A stretch of 64,000 nt of DNA from Bradyrhizobium sp. 164 (GCF_023073715.1 NZ_JADPKA010000110.1:124001-188000), one strand, 5' to 3'. Counted from the first letter of the stretch, positions 54,322 to 63,361 are shown. Numbers and translations are program-made. Notes: generated from the letters alone by a model not told the origin.

Positions 54322-54801
54322 TCAGCGGCCCGGACGGAGTTCCAGACTCTCCAGACCGGCGGCGACGTTGAGGCCGACCTGGCCCTGCACGCTGAGCGGC
54401 TGAAGGGCGATCGAATTGTTGGAGCCGCCGACCAGCACGTTGCCCCCAAGGCCGACGCCGACCGAGGCGCTGCCCTGCGCGCCGGCGTAATTGCCGGAGA
54501 GATCGCCGGGGCCGAGCCGGTCGACCGGCGCGAACACGCCCCAGGCGAGCGCCGTCTCCTGGGTGATGCCGATGTCGAGACCAACTTTGCGGATGGTCGC
54601 GACGTAGCGGTCGTCGGGTAGACCATCGGCGCGCAGCACGCAGCCGAGATGGGTCACCGATCCCACGATGAAGCCGACGCTGGCGCCGCCGCGGCACTCG
54701 AGCACGCCGACCCGTGCCATCCGCTGCTGCGCGCCGGCGGCAGCGACGGAGACAACGAGGCTTGCCGCTGCGAGCCCGGAGAGGAGGAACGAACGGCGCA
54801 T
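54322..54801 (-). CDS. DUF992 exported protein
   Basis: A 159-residue protein with signal peptide RRSFLLSGLAAASLVVSVAA and the complete DUF992 pattern: RVGVLECRGGASVGFIVGSV, LGCVLRADGLPDDRYVATIR, KVGLDIGITQETALAWGVFA, then LSGNYAGAQGSASVGVGLGG and LVGGSNNSIALQPLSVQGQV. The family is widespread in Rhizobiales, is predicted periplasmic or outer-membrane associated, and has no known function. The start MRRSFLL is chosen. Confidence 0.88.
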   Translation of the reverse strand: MRRSFLLSGLAAASLVVSVAAAGAQQRMARVGVLECRGGASVGFIVGSVTHLGCVLRADGLPDDRYVATIRKVGLDIGITQETALAWGVFAPVDRLGPGDLSGNYAGAQGSASVGVGLGGNVLVGGSNNSIALQPLSVQGQVGLNVAAGLESLELRPGR

Positions 54802-54907
54802 GAAACGTCTCCGGCGATGATGGGGTGCGAGCAGGAAGGCGCGGCACACGCCGCATGATGGTCTATGCCACAATAGTTGTGGTGGGGCCAGCTCGCGCGG
54901 ACGCGAC

Positions 54908-54938
54908 AGAAAAAGGGCCCACTAACCGCGGGCCCTTT
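54908..54938 (-). terminator. Terminator of the aspartate aminotransferase gene
   Basis: AAAGGGCCC (54912-54920) and GGGCCCTTT (54930-54938) form a nine-pair stem. On the minus strand it continues into a run of T. It lies 24 bases past the stop at 54962. Confidence 0.85.
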
Positions 54939-54961
54939 GATTTCACGTCGTTGCTGCGCGC

Positions 54962-56164
54962 TTACCGCAGATTGCCGCAGAAGCGCTGGATGCGCTTGCA
55001 GGCGTCTTCGAGGTCCGAAGTCTTGGTCGCATAGGAGATGCGGAACGCCGGTCCCAGGCCGAAAGCCGACCCCTGCACCACGGCGACGCCTTCGGTTTCC
55101 AGCAGCTCGGTGACGAACGTCTCGTCATTGTCGATCACCTTGCCCGACGGCGCGGTCTTGCCGATCGTGCCGGCGCAGGACGGATAGACGTAGAACGCCC
55201 CTTCCGGCCGCGGGCACTCGATGCCTTTGGCCTGATTGAGCATGGAGACGACGAGATCGCGGCGCTCCTTGAACACCTTGTTGTTGGCTGGGATGAAGTC
55301 CTGCGGACCGTTCAGCGCTTCGACCGCAGCCCATTGCGCAATGGACGACGGGTTCGAGGTCGACTGCGACTGGATCGTCGACATCGCCTTGATCAGCTGC
55401 GCCGGGCCGCCGGCATAGCCGATGCGCCAGCCGGTCATGCAATAGGCCTTCGACACGCCGTTCACGGTGAGTGTGCGGTCGTAGAGTTTCGGCTCGACCT
55501 GCGCGACCGTGGTGAACTGGAAGTCGTCATAGACGAGATGCTCGTACATGTCGTCGGTCATCACCCAGACGTGGGGATGCCTGAGCAGCACGTCGGTGAG
55601 CGCCTTCAGCTCGGACTTGGTGTAGGCAGCTCCCGTCGGGTTCGACGGCGAGCACAGGATCACCCATTTGGTCTTCGGCGTGATCGCGCGCTCCAGCGCC
55701 TCCGCCTGAAGCTTGAAGCCTGTCGCAGCGGTGCAGACCACCGGTACCGGCTCGCCACCGGCGAGCGCCACCATCTCGGGATAGCTGACCCAATAGGGCG
55801 CGGGAATGATCACCTCGTCGCCCGGATTGATGGTCGCCATCAGCGCGTTGTAGAGCACCTGCTTGCCGCCTGTGCCGACGATGATCTGGTTCGGCTTGTA
55901 GACGACGCCGTTCTCGCGCTGAAACTTGGCGATGATGGCTTCCTTCAACTCGGGAATGCCGTCGACCGCAGTGTACTTGGTCTTGCCGGCTTCGATAGCG
56001 CGGATCGCCGCCAGTTTGATGTTGGCGGGCGTGTCGAAATCGGGCTCGCCGGCGCCGAGGCCGATGACGTTGCGGCCCGCCGCTTTCAGCGCGCGTGCTT
56101 TATCCGTGACCGCGATGGTCGCGGACGGCTTCACACGGTCGAGCGCAGCGGCAAGGAAGGACAT
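54962..56164 (-). CDS. aatA: Aspartate aminotransferase (class I, subgroup gamma-like)
   Basis: A 400-residue PLP aminotransferase. It begins SFLAAALDRVKPSATIAVTD, with the alphaproteobacterial AatA style GRNVIGLGAGEPDFDTPANI; PLP contacts are in VGTGGKQVLYNAL and LCSPSNPTGAAY, and the Schiff-base Lys is in TVNGVSKAYCMTGWRIGY. It exchanges the amino group of aspartate with 2-oxoglutarate, linking TCA cycle and nitrogen metabolism; family members may also use prephenate. AGGAG is 6 bases before the ATG at 56164, which is preferred over the ATG six bases further up. Confidence 0.94.
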   Translation of the reverse strand: MSFLAAALDRVKPSATIAVTDKARALKAAGRNVIGLGAGEPDFDTPANIKLAAIRAIEAGKTKYTAVDGIPELKEAIIAKFQRENGVVYKPNQIIVGTGGKQVLYNALMATINPGDEVIIPAPYWVSYPEMVALAGGEPVPVVCTAATGFKLQAEALERAITPKTKWVILCSPSNPTGAAYTKSELKALTDVLLRHPHVWVMTDDMYEHLVYDDFQFTTVAQVEPKLYDRTLTVNGVSKAYCMTGWRIGYAGGPAQLIKAMSTIQSQSTSNPSSIAQWAAVEALNGPQDFIPANNKVFKERRDLVVSMLNQAKGIECPRPEGAFYVYPSCAGTIGKTAPSGKVIDNDETFVTELLETEGVAVVQGSAFGLGPAFRISYATKTSDLEDACKRIQRFCGNLR

Positions 56165-56796
56165 CGTCATCTCCTGACAAGCGTCGTGAAGCCCTTCGCC
56201 TCACGACTCCGATTGTGGGAATGAGCCACCCTAAAACGGGAGCCGCTGCACCGCAAGAAACTTCGGCCCGATCTCGAAGAAGTTTACGGATTTCCCGCGC
56301 TTCGAGGCGCGATTACCGCAATGTTCCGCAACTTTGCCAGCCAAATCCCTCATATCCGGCAAGGCTTGTCCTCGGAGCAATTTGTCGCTTCCGGCCGAAG
56401 TTTTCTCATGGCGCGCTTGCCGTCGTCTGAAGTTTCGCCGGCCCAAATGGCGAAGCCTTGGCGTAGCCGCGTCCCAGCCATCTACACCTGGCCGCGCGCA
56501 CGAAGAACGTGGATGCCTCGGACAAGCCCGGGCATGACGGCGCGCTGCATCCAAATCGCATGCGATCGTCGCCGACCTCACGAATGCCCGACGCAACGCG
56601 CCCGTGCTCTAACGCAAGCGTGATCTCGTTTGCGCGGTCGCGCGGAAATGATCTTTCGTGGCGTTGCAGTGCGGTAGGGATTTCGAGTTTTTCTATTGGC
56701 TGGCTCTTGCAGCGGATTCGCATCGGCATCATTGTTTAGCCGCGCTGCAGGGCAGCCAGCGCCGCGCCTTCCCGTCCTCGGAAACGAACTCCCAGA
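56165..56796. other. Intergenic region with repeat-like DNA, no gene
   Basis: About 630 bases between divergent aatA and GST genes. Near 56508-56540 it holds AACGTGGATGCCTCGGACAA and CCCGGGCATGACGG, similar to family A gaps elsewhere. A GC-rich, structured stretch but no frame with good codon use and a ribosome site. Confidence 0.5.
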
Positions 56797-57447
56797 ATGT
56801 ACAAACTCTATTCGATGCAGCGCTCCGGCAACAGCTACAAGGTCCGCCTTGCGCTGGCGCTGCTCAACGTGCCTTACGAAGCCATCGAGGTCGACATTCT
56901 GCGCGGCGAGAGCCGCACGCCGGACTTTCTGGCGAAGAACCCGTCGGGCCAGGTGCCGCTGCTCGAGGTCGGCGGCGACCGCTATCTCGCCGAGTCCAAC
57001 GCCATCCTCTGGTACGTCGCCGTCGGCACGCCGCTCGCGCCAGAGAACCGCATCGACCGCGCCGAGGCGCTGCAATGGATGTTCTTCGAGCAGCACGCGC
57101 TCGAGCCCAACATCGGCGCGGCCTATTTCTGGCTGTCGCTGGTCAAGGGCGGCCGCGATCTCCAGACCCATTCGCTCGAGGACTGGATGGAGCGCGGCTA
57201 TGGCGCGCTCCAGGTCATGGAGAACCATCTCAAGACCAACGCCTATTTCGCCGCGCGCCAGCTGACGGTCGCCGACATCGCGCTCTACGGCTACACCCAC
57301 CTCGCCGACCGCTGCGATTTCGACCTTTCGACCTTCCCGGCGATCCGGGACTGGCTGAAGCGCGTCGAATCTGCGCCCGGCTTCGTCACGATGGACTGGC
57401 GCCCGGCCGACGTCGACGACCCCGCCAGCATCGCCGTGGGCGCCTGA
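56797..57447 (+). CDS. Glutathione S-transferase family protein
   Basis: A 216-residue GST. The N-domain begins MYKLYSMQRSGNSYKVRLAL with Ser/Tyr candidate catalytic residues, then NPSGQVPLLEVGGDRYLAES for glutathione binding. The C-domain is helical (LTVADIALYGYTHLADRCDF). It resembles beta/nu-type GSTs of rhizobia. Substrate unknown. It stands alone, preceded by a long gap. Confidence 0.9.
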   Translation: MYKLYSMQRSGNSYKVRLALALLNVPYEAIEVDILRGESRTPDFLAKNPSGQVPLLEVGGDRYLAESNAILWYVAVGTPLAPENRIDRAEALQWMFFEQHALEPNIGAAYFWLSLVKGGRDLQTHSLEDWMERGYGALQVMENHLKTNAYFAARQLTVADIALYGYTHLADRCDFDLSTFPAIRDWLKRVESAPGFVTMDWRPADVDDPASIAVGA

Positions 57448-57603
57448 CAGGCTAGTCCCCGCTGGCGAATAGCGGGCACAAGGGTCGTCTTTGCCGCAAT
57501 CTCGCCGTTTTCGGCGCGACGGCCGCCGCAATGTTGCCCGTTGAAACGGTGAAATTGTCCCGCGTCGCGGGTGATTCGCTCGCGTGTTGAAGGATTTAGA
57601 CCC

Positions 57604-57780
57604 ATGACTCGGGCGTCCGGCACGGCAGGCTTCCAGGGCCGATCCGCCACCGTCGCGTCTTCCCGGCTGACCAATGCGGTCGCGGCCTCGCTCGCCGTCG
57701 CCGCGCTCTCGCTGTGCCTGATCGTCACGCTGACGGTCATGTCGACCAAGGCGACCATGGCAATGGGCCTGCCGATCTGA
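57604..57780 (+). CDS. Small single-span membrane protein
   Basis: A 58-residue peptide: a polar basic start MTRASGTAGFQGRSATVASS, one hydrophobic helix NAVAASLAVAALSLCLIVTL and a short tail. Followed by a similar micro-protein. Both could be inner-membrane regulators, but no family is recognised. Confidence 0.6.
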   Translation: MTRASGTAGFQGRSATVASSRLTNAVAASLAVAALSLCLIVTLTVMSTKATMAMGLPI

Positions 57781-57853
57781 TTCCCGTTTCATCCTGGACC
57801 AGCCTTCAAGCCGCCGTGTGGCCCTTGCCGACCGGCATTGCGACAGGACCTCG

Positions 57854-58012
57854 ATGAAGTCACCTGTGGTAGTCGTTGCAATCACGCTGACTGCGGCCAT
57901 CCTGGTCGCGGCGTCGCTGTTGATTTTCACCGGCATGCGCAAGAGCTCGGGCACCTCGACGCTGAATGCACCGTCGCTGCAACAGCGCCTCAGGCACTCG
58001 CACTTGGTCTAA
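57854..58012 (+). CDS. Small single-span membrane protein
   Basis: A 52-residue peptide MKSPVVVVAITLTAAILVAA followed by SLLIFTGMRKSSGTSTLNAP and a basic tail. The helix is at the N-terminus, so it could also be an uncleaved signal anchor. It lies 74 bases after the preceding small gene and 128 before the membrane PAS protein. Confidence 0.55.
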   Translation: MKSPVVVVAITLTAAILVAASLLIFTGMRKSSGTSTLNAPSLQQRLRHSHLV

Positions 58013-58140
58013 AATCATCCGAAAGATTTGCGCTCCGCGGCAAGGGTCTCTTAAGCGCGCCGCGCGAAATCGCATCGCATCAGCGCAACGATGAGCCAGT
58101 GTTGCTGCGTTGCCTCGTTCAGGAGGAGCGAGACTGGCCC

Positions 58141-58953
58141 ATGCGGCTCGGGTGGCGTGCGATCTCCGGTCCGGTGCTGACGGCAGCGACGCTGCTGCTG
58201 GCGATGCTGTTCGATCACTTCATCCCCACTCCCTCCCCTGCGCCGCTGTTGGTCTGCATCGTGGCGCTGGCCGGTGCGCTGTCGGGTCTCGCCTCCGCCA
58301 TGACCAGCGCAGCCATCGCGGTCGCCGGCGCTGCGCTGCTCTTCCTTAACCAGCATGGCGTCTCCGGATACGGCATCGCAGACCTGGTCCGGCTCGGCCT
58401 GCTGGCAATCATGGCCGCCGGCACCGCAGCCGTCACCGGCCTGATGCGCGAGCGGCTGCTCGGCACGTTCGCGGGCGAGCGCCAGAGCCACGCTACCGCC
58501 GCGCGCTTGTCGGCCGCGCTCGACCAGATCGATATCGGCGTCGTGCTGCTCGATGCCGAGACCCGAGCCGAATTCATCAACCGCGCGTTCCGCGATTATT
58601 TTGCGGTGCCCGACCAGATCGCCGACCGCAAGCCGCCCTTCATCGCGCTGATGTATCACGGCCGCGATACCGGCGCGTTCGAGCTGCCCGAGGACGAGCT
58701 CGGCACCTTCATCGCGCAGCGCATGGAGATGGTGCGGATCGGCGATGCCAGGCCGATCAACATCGCCTTGCGCAATGGCGAGGTGCTGCGTTTCGTCTGC
58801 ACCGCGCTGCCCGACGGCGGCCGCATGCTGAGCTACACGCCGGTGACCGATCTCGTGCGCCACACCGACGCGCCCGCGCGTGCCGACTACTACCGCTCGC
58901 TGCGCGATCCGGCGAACCGAAGGCTGATCCGCTCTTTGCGCCTTGCAGAGTGA
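58141..58953 (+). CDS. Membrane protein with PAS domain
   Basis: A 270-residue protein. The N-terminal 110 residues contain about four membrane helices (VLTAATLLLAMLFDHFIPTP; LLVCIVALAGALSGLASAMT), followed by a PAS-7-type domain LDQIDIGVVLLDAETRAEFI and NRAFRDYFAVPDQIADRKPP. No kinase, GGDEF or EAL output domain follows, so it is a membrane sensor lacking its own effector. The start MRLGWRAISG is chosen. Confidence 0.72.
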   Translation: MRLGWRAISGPVLTAATLLLAMLFDHFIPTPSPAPLLVCIVALAGALSGLASAMTSAAIAVAGAALLFLNQHGVSGYGIADLVRLGLLAIMAAGTAAVTGLMRERLLGTFAGERQSHATAARLSAALDQIDIGVVLLDAETRAEFINRAFRDYFAVPDQIADRKPPFIALMYHGRDTGAFELPEDELGTFIAQRMEMVRIGDARPINIALRNGEVLRFVCTALPDGGRMLSYTPVTDLVRHTDAPARADYYRSLRDPANRRLIRSLRLAE

Positions 58954-59042
58954 TGCGACAGCAGGATTGATCGGCAGCGCGATAATCTCGTATCAAGGAT
59001 GCCTCACCGGCCGTTGGCATCCTCCGAGCCCAGGAATTTCAG

Positions 59043-59498
59043 ATGTCCCTCACCATTCGCTCCGTCACGAAGCAGGATTACGAACAATGGCTGCCGCTGT
59101 GGGACGGCTACAACACCTTCTACGGCCGTTCGGGCCCGACCGCGCTCGCGCCAGAGATCACGCGCATGACGTGGCAACGTTTCTTCGACGCCTATGAGCC
59201 GGTGCATGCGCTGGTCGCCGAGAGCGACGGCCAATTGCTCGGACTGACGCATTATCTCTTCCATCGCAGCACCACCGCGATCGAGCCGTCCTGCTATTTG
59301 CAGGATTTGTTCACGCGCGAGGCCGCGCGCGGCAAGGGGGTTGCCTCGGCGCTGATCTATGGTGTGTATGAGCGGGCGAAACTGGCGAGGTCGCCGCGCG
59401 TCTATTGGCAAACGCACGAGACCAATGTCACCGCGCAGCGACTGTACGACAAGGTCGCGGAGCGGTCCGGCTTCATCGTCTATCGCAAGATATTCTAA
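59043..59498 (+). CDS. GNAT-family N-acetyltransferase
   Basis: A 151-residue GNAT enzyme. TIRSVTKQDYEQWLPLWDGY starts the fold; LVAESDGQLLGLTHYLFHRS, the acetyl-CoA motif LFTREAARGKGVASALIYGV and QRLYDKVAERSGFIVYRKIF follow. The layout is that of the small rhizobial GNAT family of unknown substrate. A possible terminator lies about 115 bases downstream. Confidence 0.9.
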   Translation: MSLTIRSVTKQDYEQWLPLWDGYNTFYGRSGPTALAPEITRMTWQRFFDAYEPVHALVAESDGQLLGLTHYLFHRSTTAIEPSCYLQDLFTREAARGKGVASALIYGVYERAKLARSPRVYWQTHETNVTAQRLYDKVAERSGFIVYRKIF

Positions 59499-59611
59499 TC
59501 TTCGCAGGCAGCGCCTGTGGATAATTCCTGCCTGTCACCCGCGCGTAACACAGCGGAACTACGCTGCACCTGCGTCTGGTCAGGCCCCCCGTCACCGATC
59601 AAGCGCCCCAA

Positions 59612-59655
59612 GCGGTCCCCGTCAGTCGCCGCGTCTGACAGGGGCCGCATTTTTT
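59612..59655 (+). terminator. Strong hairpin terminator, perhaps of a small RNA
   Basis: GCGGTCCCCGTCAG (59612-59625) and CTGACAGGGGCCGC (59635-59648) form a 14-base stem with one G-T pair and one mismatch, followed by six T (59650-59655). It lies 115 bases past the GNAT stop, far for a simple terminator. The DNA between contains a GGATAAT -10-like sequence and the hairpin CAGCG-GAACTA-CGCTG, so a separate small RNA (about 59531-59655) is possible but weakly supported. Confidence 0.6.
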
Positions 59656-59662
59656 ATGGCAG

Positions 59663-59986
59663 TCACTTCGCGCCGCGCCCGACCGTCTGCATCACCTCAA
59701 AACCTTCGAACTGGGGATGGCCGAGATAGAGCGGCTTGTTGTCGCCAGCCCGGTGATGCGCCGCGCGAAATGCCTCCGACTTGGTCCACGCCTCGAACGC
59801 CGCGTAATTCGCCCACACCGTGTGCGAGGCGTAGAGCGTATGGTCTTCGAGCTCGGGGCCCTTCAACAGATGGAATTCGACGAAGCCCGGCACCGTGTCC
59901 AGATGAGTGTCGCGCGTGAGCCAGACCTGCTCGAAAGCGGCCTCGGAGCCCTTGGCGACGCGGAACCGGTTCATGGCGATGTACAT
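59663..59986 (-). CDS. IsdG/HmuQ-type heme-degrading monooxygenase
   Basis: A 107-residue ABM-fold protein closely matching the Bradyrhizobium heme oxygenases HmuQ/HmuD. The three catalytic residues of the IsdG family are present at the expected places: Asn6 (MYIAMNRF), Trp67 (AAFEAWTKSE) and His77 (EAFRAAHHRAG). These enzymes open the heme ring to release iron. AGGAG lies about 8 bases before the ATG at 59986. It is separate from any heme uptake genes here; iron control sites were not seen. Confidence 0.88.
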   Translation of the reverse strand: MYIAMNRFRVAKGSEAAFEQVWLTRDTHLDTVPGFVEFHLLKGPELEDHTLYASHTVWANYAAFEAWTKSEAFRAAHHRAGDNKPLYLGHPQFEGFEVMQTVGRGAK

Positions 59987-60023
59987 TGCGGTGATCTCCT
60001 GATGTCGCATCATTATCGCGTCA

Positions 60024-60104
60024 TTGCGGGGCGCGCGGCAAGGCGCGGGCCCGGTATCCATTTTGCGATTCCGGGTTCGCGCTACGCGCCCCGGAAATGA
60101 CGGG
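60024..60104. repeat. Interspersed palindromic repeat, family A
   Basis: GCATTGCGGGGCGCGCGGC through GATTCCGGGTTCGCGCTACG and CGCCCCGGAAATGACGG. It is the best match in this window to the common Bradyrhizobium pattern CCGGGTTCGCGCTACGCGCCCCGG. Non-coding. Confidence 0.65.
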
Positions 60105-60110
60105 CTGTTA

Positions 60111-61328
60111 TTACGCCACCAGCCCCTTCATCGGCTTTGCGGCGGCGCTGTCTGGAAACACCGTCTCCGCCAGCACGCGATCGGACAGGCCAAATTGTCC
60201 TTGCAGCACGCCCTTGATCACGGAGCGCAGATCGGTAGTCGGCTTGAGGTCGCGCCCTTCGTGGAGGTTGGCAAGCTTGAGGCCGGGCCAATCGGCGATG
60301 ACGCGGCCGGCCTTCACCGCGCCGCCGGCGAGCAGCGCCATCGTTCCCGTGCCGTGATCGGTGCCGTCAGTGCCGTTGATGCGCGCGGTGCGGCCGAACT
60401 CGGTGGCGACGACGACCACCGCGTCGCGCCAGCGTTCGCCGAGCCCGCTTTCGAATTCGGCGAGCGCGCCGTCGAGGCCGCCGAGCAGGAAGGCGAGACG
60501 CCCCACAGGCCCGCCTTCATTGGCGTGTGTGTCCCAGCCGTCGAAGGCGAGCGCCGCGATGCGCGGACCATCGTCGGCCGCCATCAATCTTGCCGCGCCG
60601 TGCGCCACCTGGCGCATCTGCGCGGCTGCGTTGCCGCCCTTCGGCTTCATGTCGTCGCCGCTTGCGGCCTTGTCGAGCTGAAGGCCTTGCGCCAAGGCCG
60701 TCGCCAGCACGGGATCGCGATGGCGGTAGAGCTCGACGAGGCGCATTGCAGTGTCGTCGTCGGCCTGCGGCAGCGCGACCGGCGCCCAGCCGACGGTCGG
60801 CGCATTGCCGCGCAGCACCAGCGGCGTGGTCGGGCCGACAGCGAGGCCGCTCGATACCCGCTCGCCGCGCGGTAGCACTTCCAGCGCGCGATTGAGCCAA
60901 CCGGACTGCACCCGGCCCGGGCCGGCATAGCCGCTTTCGAGCACGTCCTGGCCGTCGAAATGCGAGCGATCGCGATACGGTGTTGCAACGGCGTGGATCA
61001 CCGCGGCGTGCTTGTCGCGGTACATGCGTGCGAACTCCGGCATGGCGGGATGCAGCGCAAAGAAGCTATCGAGCATGGTCGCGGGGTGTGCGCCGTCAGC
61101 CGTGAGCGCGATCGAGCCGTGCAGGCCGGCGTAATCGGGGTCGCCGATCGGGGCAACGGTCGAAAGCCCGTCGAGCGCGCCGCGCAGGATCACCACGACC
61201 AGGCGCGGATCGTGCCCGTCGGCGCCGCGTGCGAATTTCGGCAGGTAGGCCCAGGCCGCGAAAGAGGCGCCGCCGAGCAGGAGCCCGCGGCGCGAGGCGA
61301 GGAGCCGGTTCTCGACGCAGTCGATCAT
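60111..61328 (-). CDS. DUF1501 protein, Tat-exported
   Basis: A 405-residue member of the DUF1501 family, alkaline-phosphatase-like fold. A twin-arginine type signal SRRGLLLGGASFAAWAYLPK is followed by LVVVILRGALDGLSTVAPIG and later AALAFDGWDTHANEGG and VVVVATEFGRTARINGTDGT, with metal-binding Asp/His in DGTDHGTGTM. It almost always follows a DUF1800 gene. The reaction is unknown. The ATG at 61328 has GGAG 6 bases upstream; the ATG at 61334 overlaps the DUF1800 stop. Confidence 0.88.
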   Translation of the reverse strand: MIDCVENRLLASRRGLLLGGASFAAWAYLPKFARGADGHDPRLVVVILRGALDGLSTVAPIGDPDYAGLHGSIALTADGAHPATMLDSFFALHPAMPEFARMYRDKHAAVIHAVATPYRDRSHFDGQDVLESGYAGPGRVQSGWLNRALEVLPRGERVSSGLAVGPTTPLVLRGNAPTVGWAPVALPQADDDTAMRLVELYRHRDPVLATALAQGLQLDKAASGDDMKPKGGNAAAQMRQVAHGAARLMAADDGPRIAALAFDGWDTHANEGGPVGRLAFLLGGLDGALAEFESGLGERWRDAVVVVATEFGRTARINGTDGTDHGTGTMALLAGGAVKAGRVIADWPGLKLANLHEGRDLKPTTDLRSVIKGVLQGQFGLSDRVLAETVFPDSAAAKPMKGLVA

Positions 61329-61330
61329 CG

Positions 61331-62887
61331 TCATCTCCGCTGCATTTCCGGCGACATCAGCAGCAGCGCCAGCGCCTGCTGCCGCGACTCCGCGCGCTCG
61401 ATGGTTCGTCGCGTCTCGATGGAGGCCGCATCGGCTGCGGCGAATTCCAGCAGGTCGAGCGGATCGATGGTGTTGCCGAGCCGCGAGCCGATTTGCGCCG
61501 CGATATCGAGCCTGAGCTTCATGCCCTCGGGTGCGGCCCAGGCTGCATTGGTGTCGGGAAAGCCGTTGGGCCCGGCCGGCGACCATAGCGGTTGCCCGAG
61601 CAGGTTGAGGCCATTGAGATAACGGCTCGGATCTTCCGGCACGCGCGCGAGCAGCCGGCCGCTCGCGACCAGGAAATCGTAAGGCGAGCGCATCTTGGTC
61701 AGCGGCGCTTTCCACGCTTCGTCGGAATCGACCAGCGCCATGGCAAGCGCCTTGAGGTCGCCATCGGTCTTGACGAAGATGTCGCGCAACCGCGCAACGA
61801 GAGACGGCGGCGGATCATCGGCAACGAAGTGGCGGACGAACTTGGTGGCGATGAAATTCGCGGTCGAGGGATGGCGCGCGAGGTCGGCGAGCGCGGCCTC
61901 GCCTTGCGCGAGGCCCGCCTGGCCGTAGGTCTTGCCGAGCAGGATCTGCGGCCCCGGCTGATGCGCATTGACGTTGAACACGAAGGAGCCGGGCGCCCCC
62001 AGCTGCCCCTGGCGGCCGGCGAAGGTCCAGCCCGTGATGATGCGCGCGAGCGAGGTGACATCGTCCTGCGTGTAGCCGCCGCCGACGCTGAGCGTATGCA
62101 GCTCCATGATCTCGCGCGCCAGATTCTCGTTCAGCCCGCGCTTGCGGTTTTGCCCCGCACGCGAATCCGGTCCGAGCGATTGCTGGTTATCGAGAAAGAA
62201 CAGCATCGCCGGATGCTGCTCGACCGCCTTGAGCATGTCGGCGAAACGCCCGAGTACGTGCGGCCTGATCGCCTCGCGCTCGAACGCGCCGGCCCAGATC
62301 CGCGCCAGCTCGCCCTTGCTCGCGGAGATGCAGAAATGGTTGGACCAGAACACGACGAGTCGCTCGGTGAAGCCGCACTCGACGAGGGTGGCCCGCTGCA
62401 ACCGCGCCAGCGCCTCGGCGCGAAATGTCTTCTGGATGACGTTGAGCGGCTGCGGCGCGGGCTTTGCGGCGGGCGGCGCGCCGGGGCTGGGCTGCATGGC
62501 CTCCGGCTTCGCCGCGTTGTCCGCTGGTCTCGCATCCGCCATCTGGCCGGCGACCTCGCTTGCGGCTGCGTTCAGCGAGAGATTGCGGCGCAGGGCGGGC
62601 TTCTGATCGGCAGACGCTTGTGTCGGCGTTTCAGCGGCCGCCGTGGCCTTGGCGGCCTCGCGCGCCTGCTTGACCTCGTCCTGATAGGCGAACACCGCCT
62701 GCCCGAGCTGCGGCGTCGATTGCAGACCCGGCGCTTCCAGCAGCACGCCATTGGGACGCGCGAGCTCTGCCTTGACGAAACCGCGCGGGTCGGAGGCGGC
62801 ATCGATGAGATCGCCGGACGCGCCGCCGCGGGCGCCGAAGCCGAAGCGGTTGAGCGCAACGAGGGCGGCTTGCGAATCACGGGCCAT
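61331..62887 (-). CDS. DUF1800 protein
   Basis: A 518-residue DUF1800 family protein. It starts ARDSQAALVALNRFGFGARG and contains ERLVVFWSNHFCISASKGEL, LFFLDNQQSLGPDSRAG, NLAREIMELHTLSVGGGYTQ and ARIITGWTFAG, all family blocks. A Pro/Ala-rich insertion (about residues 120-155) is variable. It is translated just before DUF1501 with stop/start overlap. The pair is common in proteobacteria; biochemical role is not established. Confidence 0.9.
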   Translation of the reverse strand: MARDSQAALVALNRFGFGARGGASGDLIDAASDPRGFVKAELARPNGVLLEAPGLQSTPQLGQAVFAYQDEVKQAREAAKATAAAETPTQASADQKPALRRNLSLNAAASEVAGQMADARPADNAAKPEAMQPSPGAPPAAKPAPQPLNVIQKTFRAEALARLQRATLVECGFTERLVVFWSNHFCISASKGELARIWAGAFEREAIRPHVLGRFADMLKAVEQHPAMLFFLDNQQSLGPDSRAGQNRKRGLNENLAREIMELHTLSVGGGYTQDDVTSLARIITGWTFAGRQGQLGAPGSFVFNVNAHQPGPQILLGKTYGQAGLAQGEAALADLARHPSTANFIATKFVRHFVADDPPPSLVARLRDIFVKTDGDLKALAMALVDSDEAWKAPLTKMRSPYDFLVASGRLLARVPEDPSRYLNGLNLLGQPLWSPAGPNGFPDTNAAWAAPEGMKLRLDIAAQIGSRLGNTIDPLDLLEFAAADAASIETRRTIERAESRQQALALLLMSPEMQRR

Positions 62888-63001
62888 CGGTCTGTCCTTC
62901 GCGCGCCGGGAGCCGCTTTCCGAGTCCGTGCGCAAGGCATAATATACCGCAGCGGCCAATGAACCCGACATGAAAATGACGGCCTAGCTTCGACGTAAAT
63001 C

Positions 63002-63199
63002 ATGACAAATCAGCAAGAATCTGCGTTGCCAGAATCCCGGCGCCTCGCCTGCTCCCGCTGCGGCGCCGAGTTTGGCTGCGACCTCTCGGGCAGCTGCTGG
63101 TGCGCGGAGGAGACGGCAAGACTGCCAATGCCAGTCGAGGGCGAGGATTGTTTGTGCCGGGCATGTTTGCGGCAGGCGGCGGCGAGTGCTGCTCGTTAG
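63002..63199 (+). CDS. Small cysteine-rich CWC-type protein
   Basis: A 65-residue protein with eight Cys residues: LACSRCGAEFGCDLSG, SCWCAEETARLPM and GEDCLCRACLRQA. The pattern CxxCGxxFxC...SCWC...CLCxxCL matches the CWC family of small cysteine-rich proteins, probably metal-binding (zinc). No strong ribosome site is seen before the ATG. Divergent from the DUF1800 gene. Function unknown. Confidence 0.75.
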   Translation: MTNQQESALPESRRLACSRCGAEFGCDLSGSCWCAEETARLPMPVEGEDCLCRACLRQAAASAAR

Positions 63200-63361
63200 G
63201 CACGAGAGCCGACCACGTTTTCCGTGTCGTGAGCCGGGAGGACCCATTACCCCGGCGAGCACGCCACGAAAATTCCCCGTTCGGTACCGTACCGCAAACG
63301 ATCGATAGATCACGCGAGATGGGCCCTGGCGTCGCCAGGACGACGATGGAGGGAGCCTACC

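Noticed and set aside
61592..62962. Long plus-strand open frame opposite the DUF1800 gene, and a similar one at 33262-34557 opposite the histidine kinase
   Set aside because: Both mirror well-supported genes and lack ribosome sites or recognisable domains.
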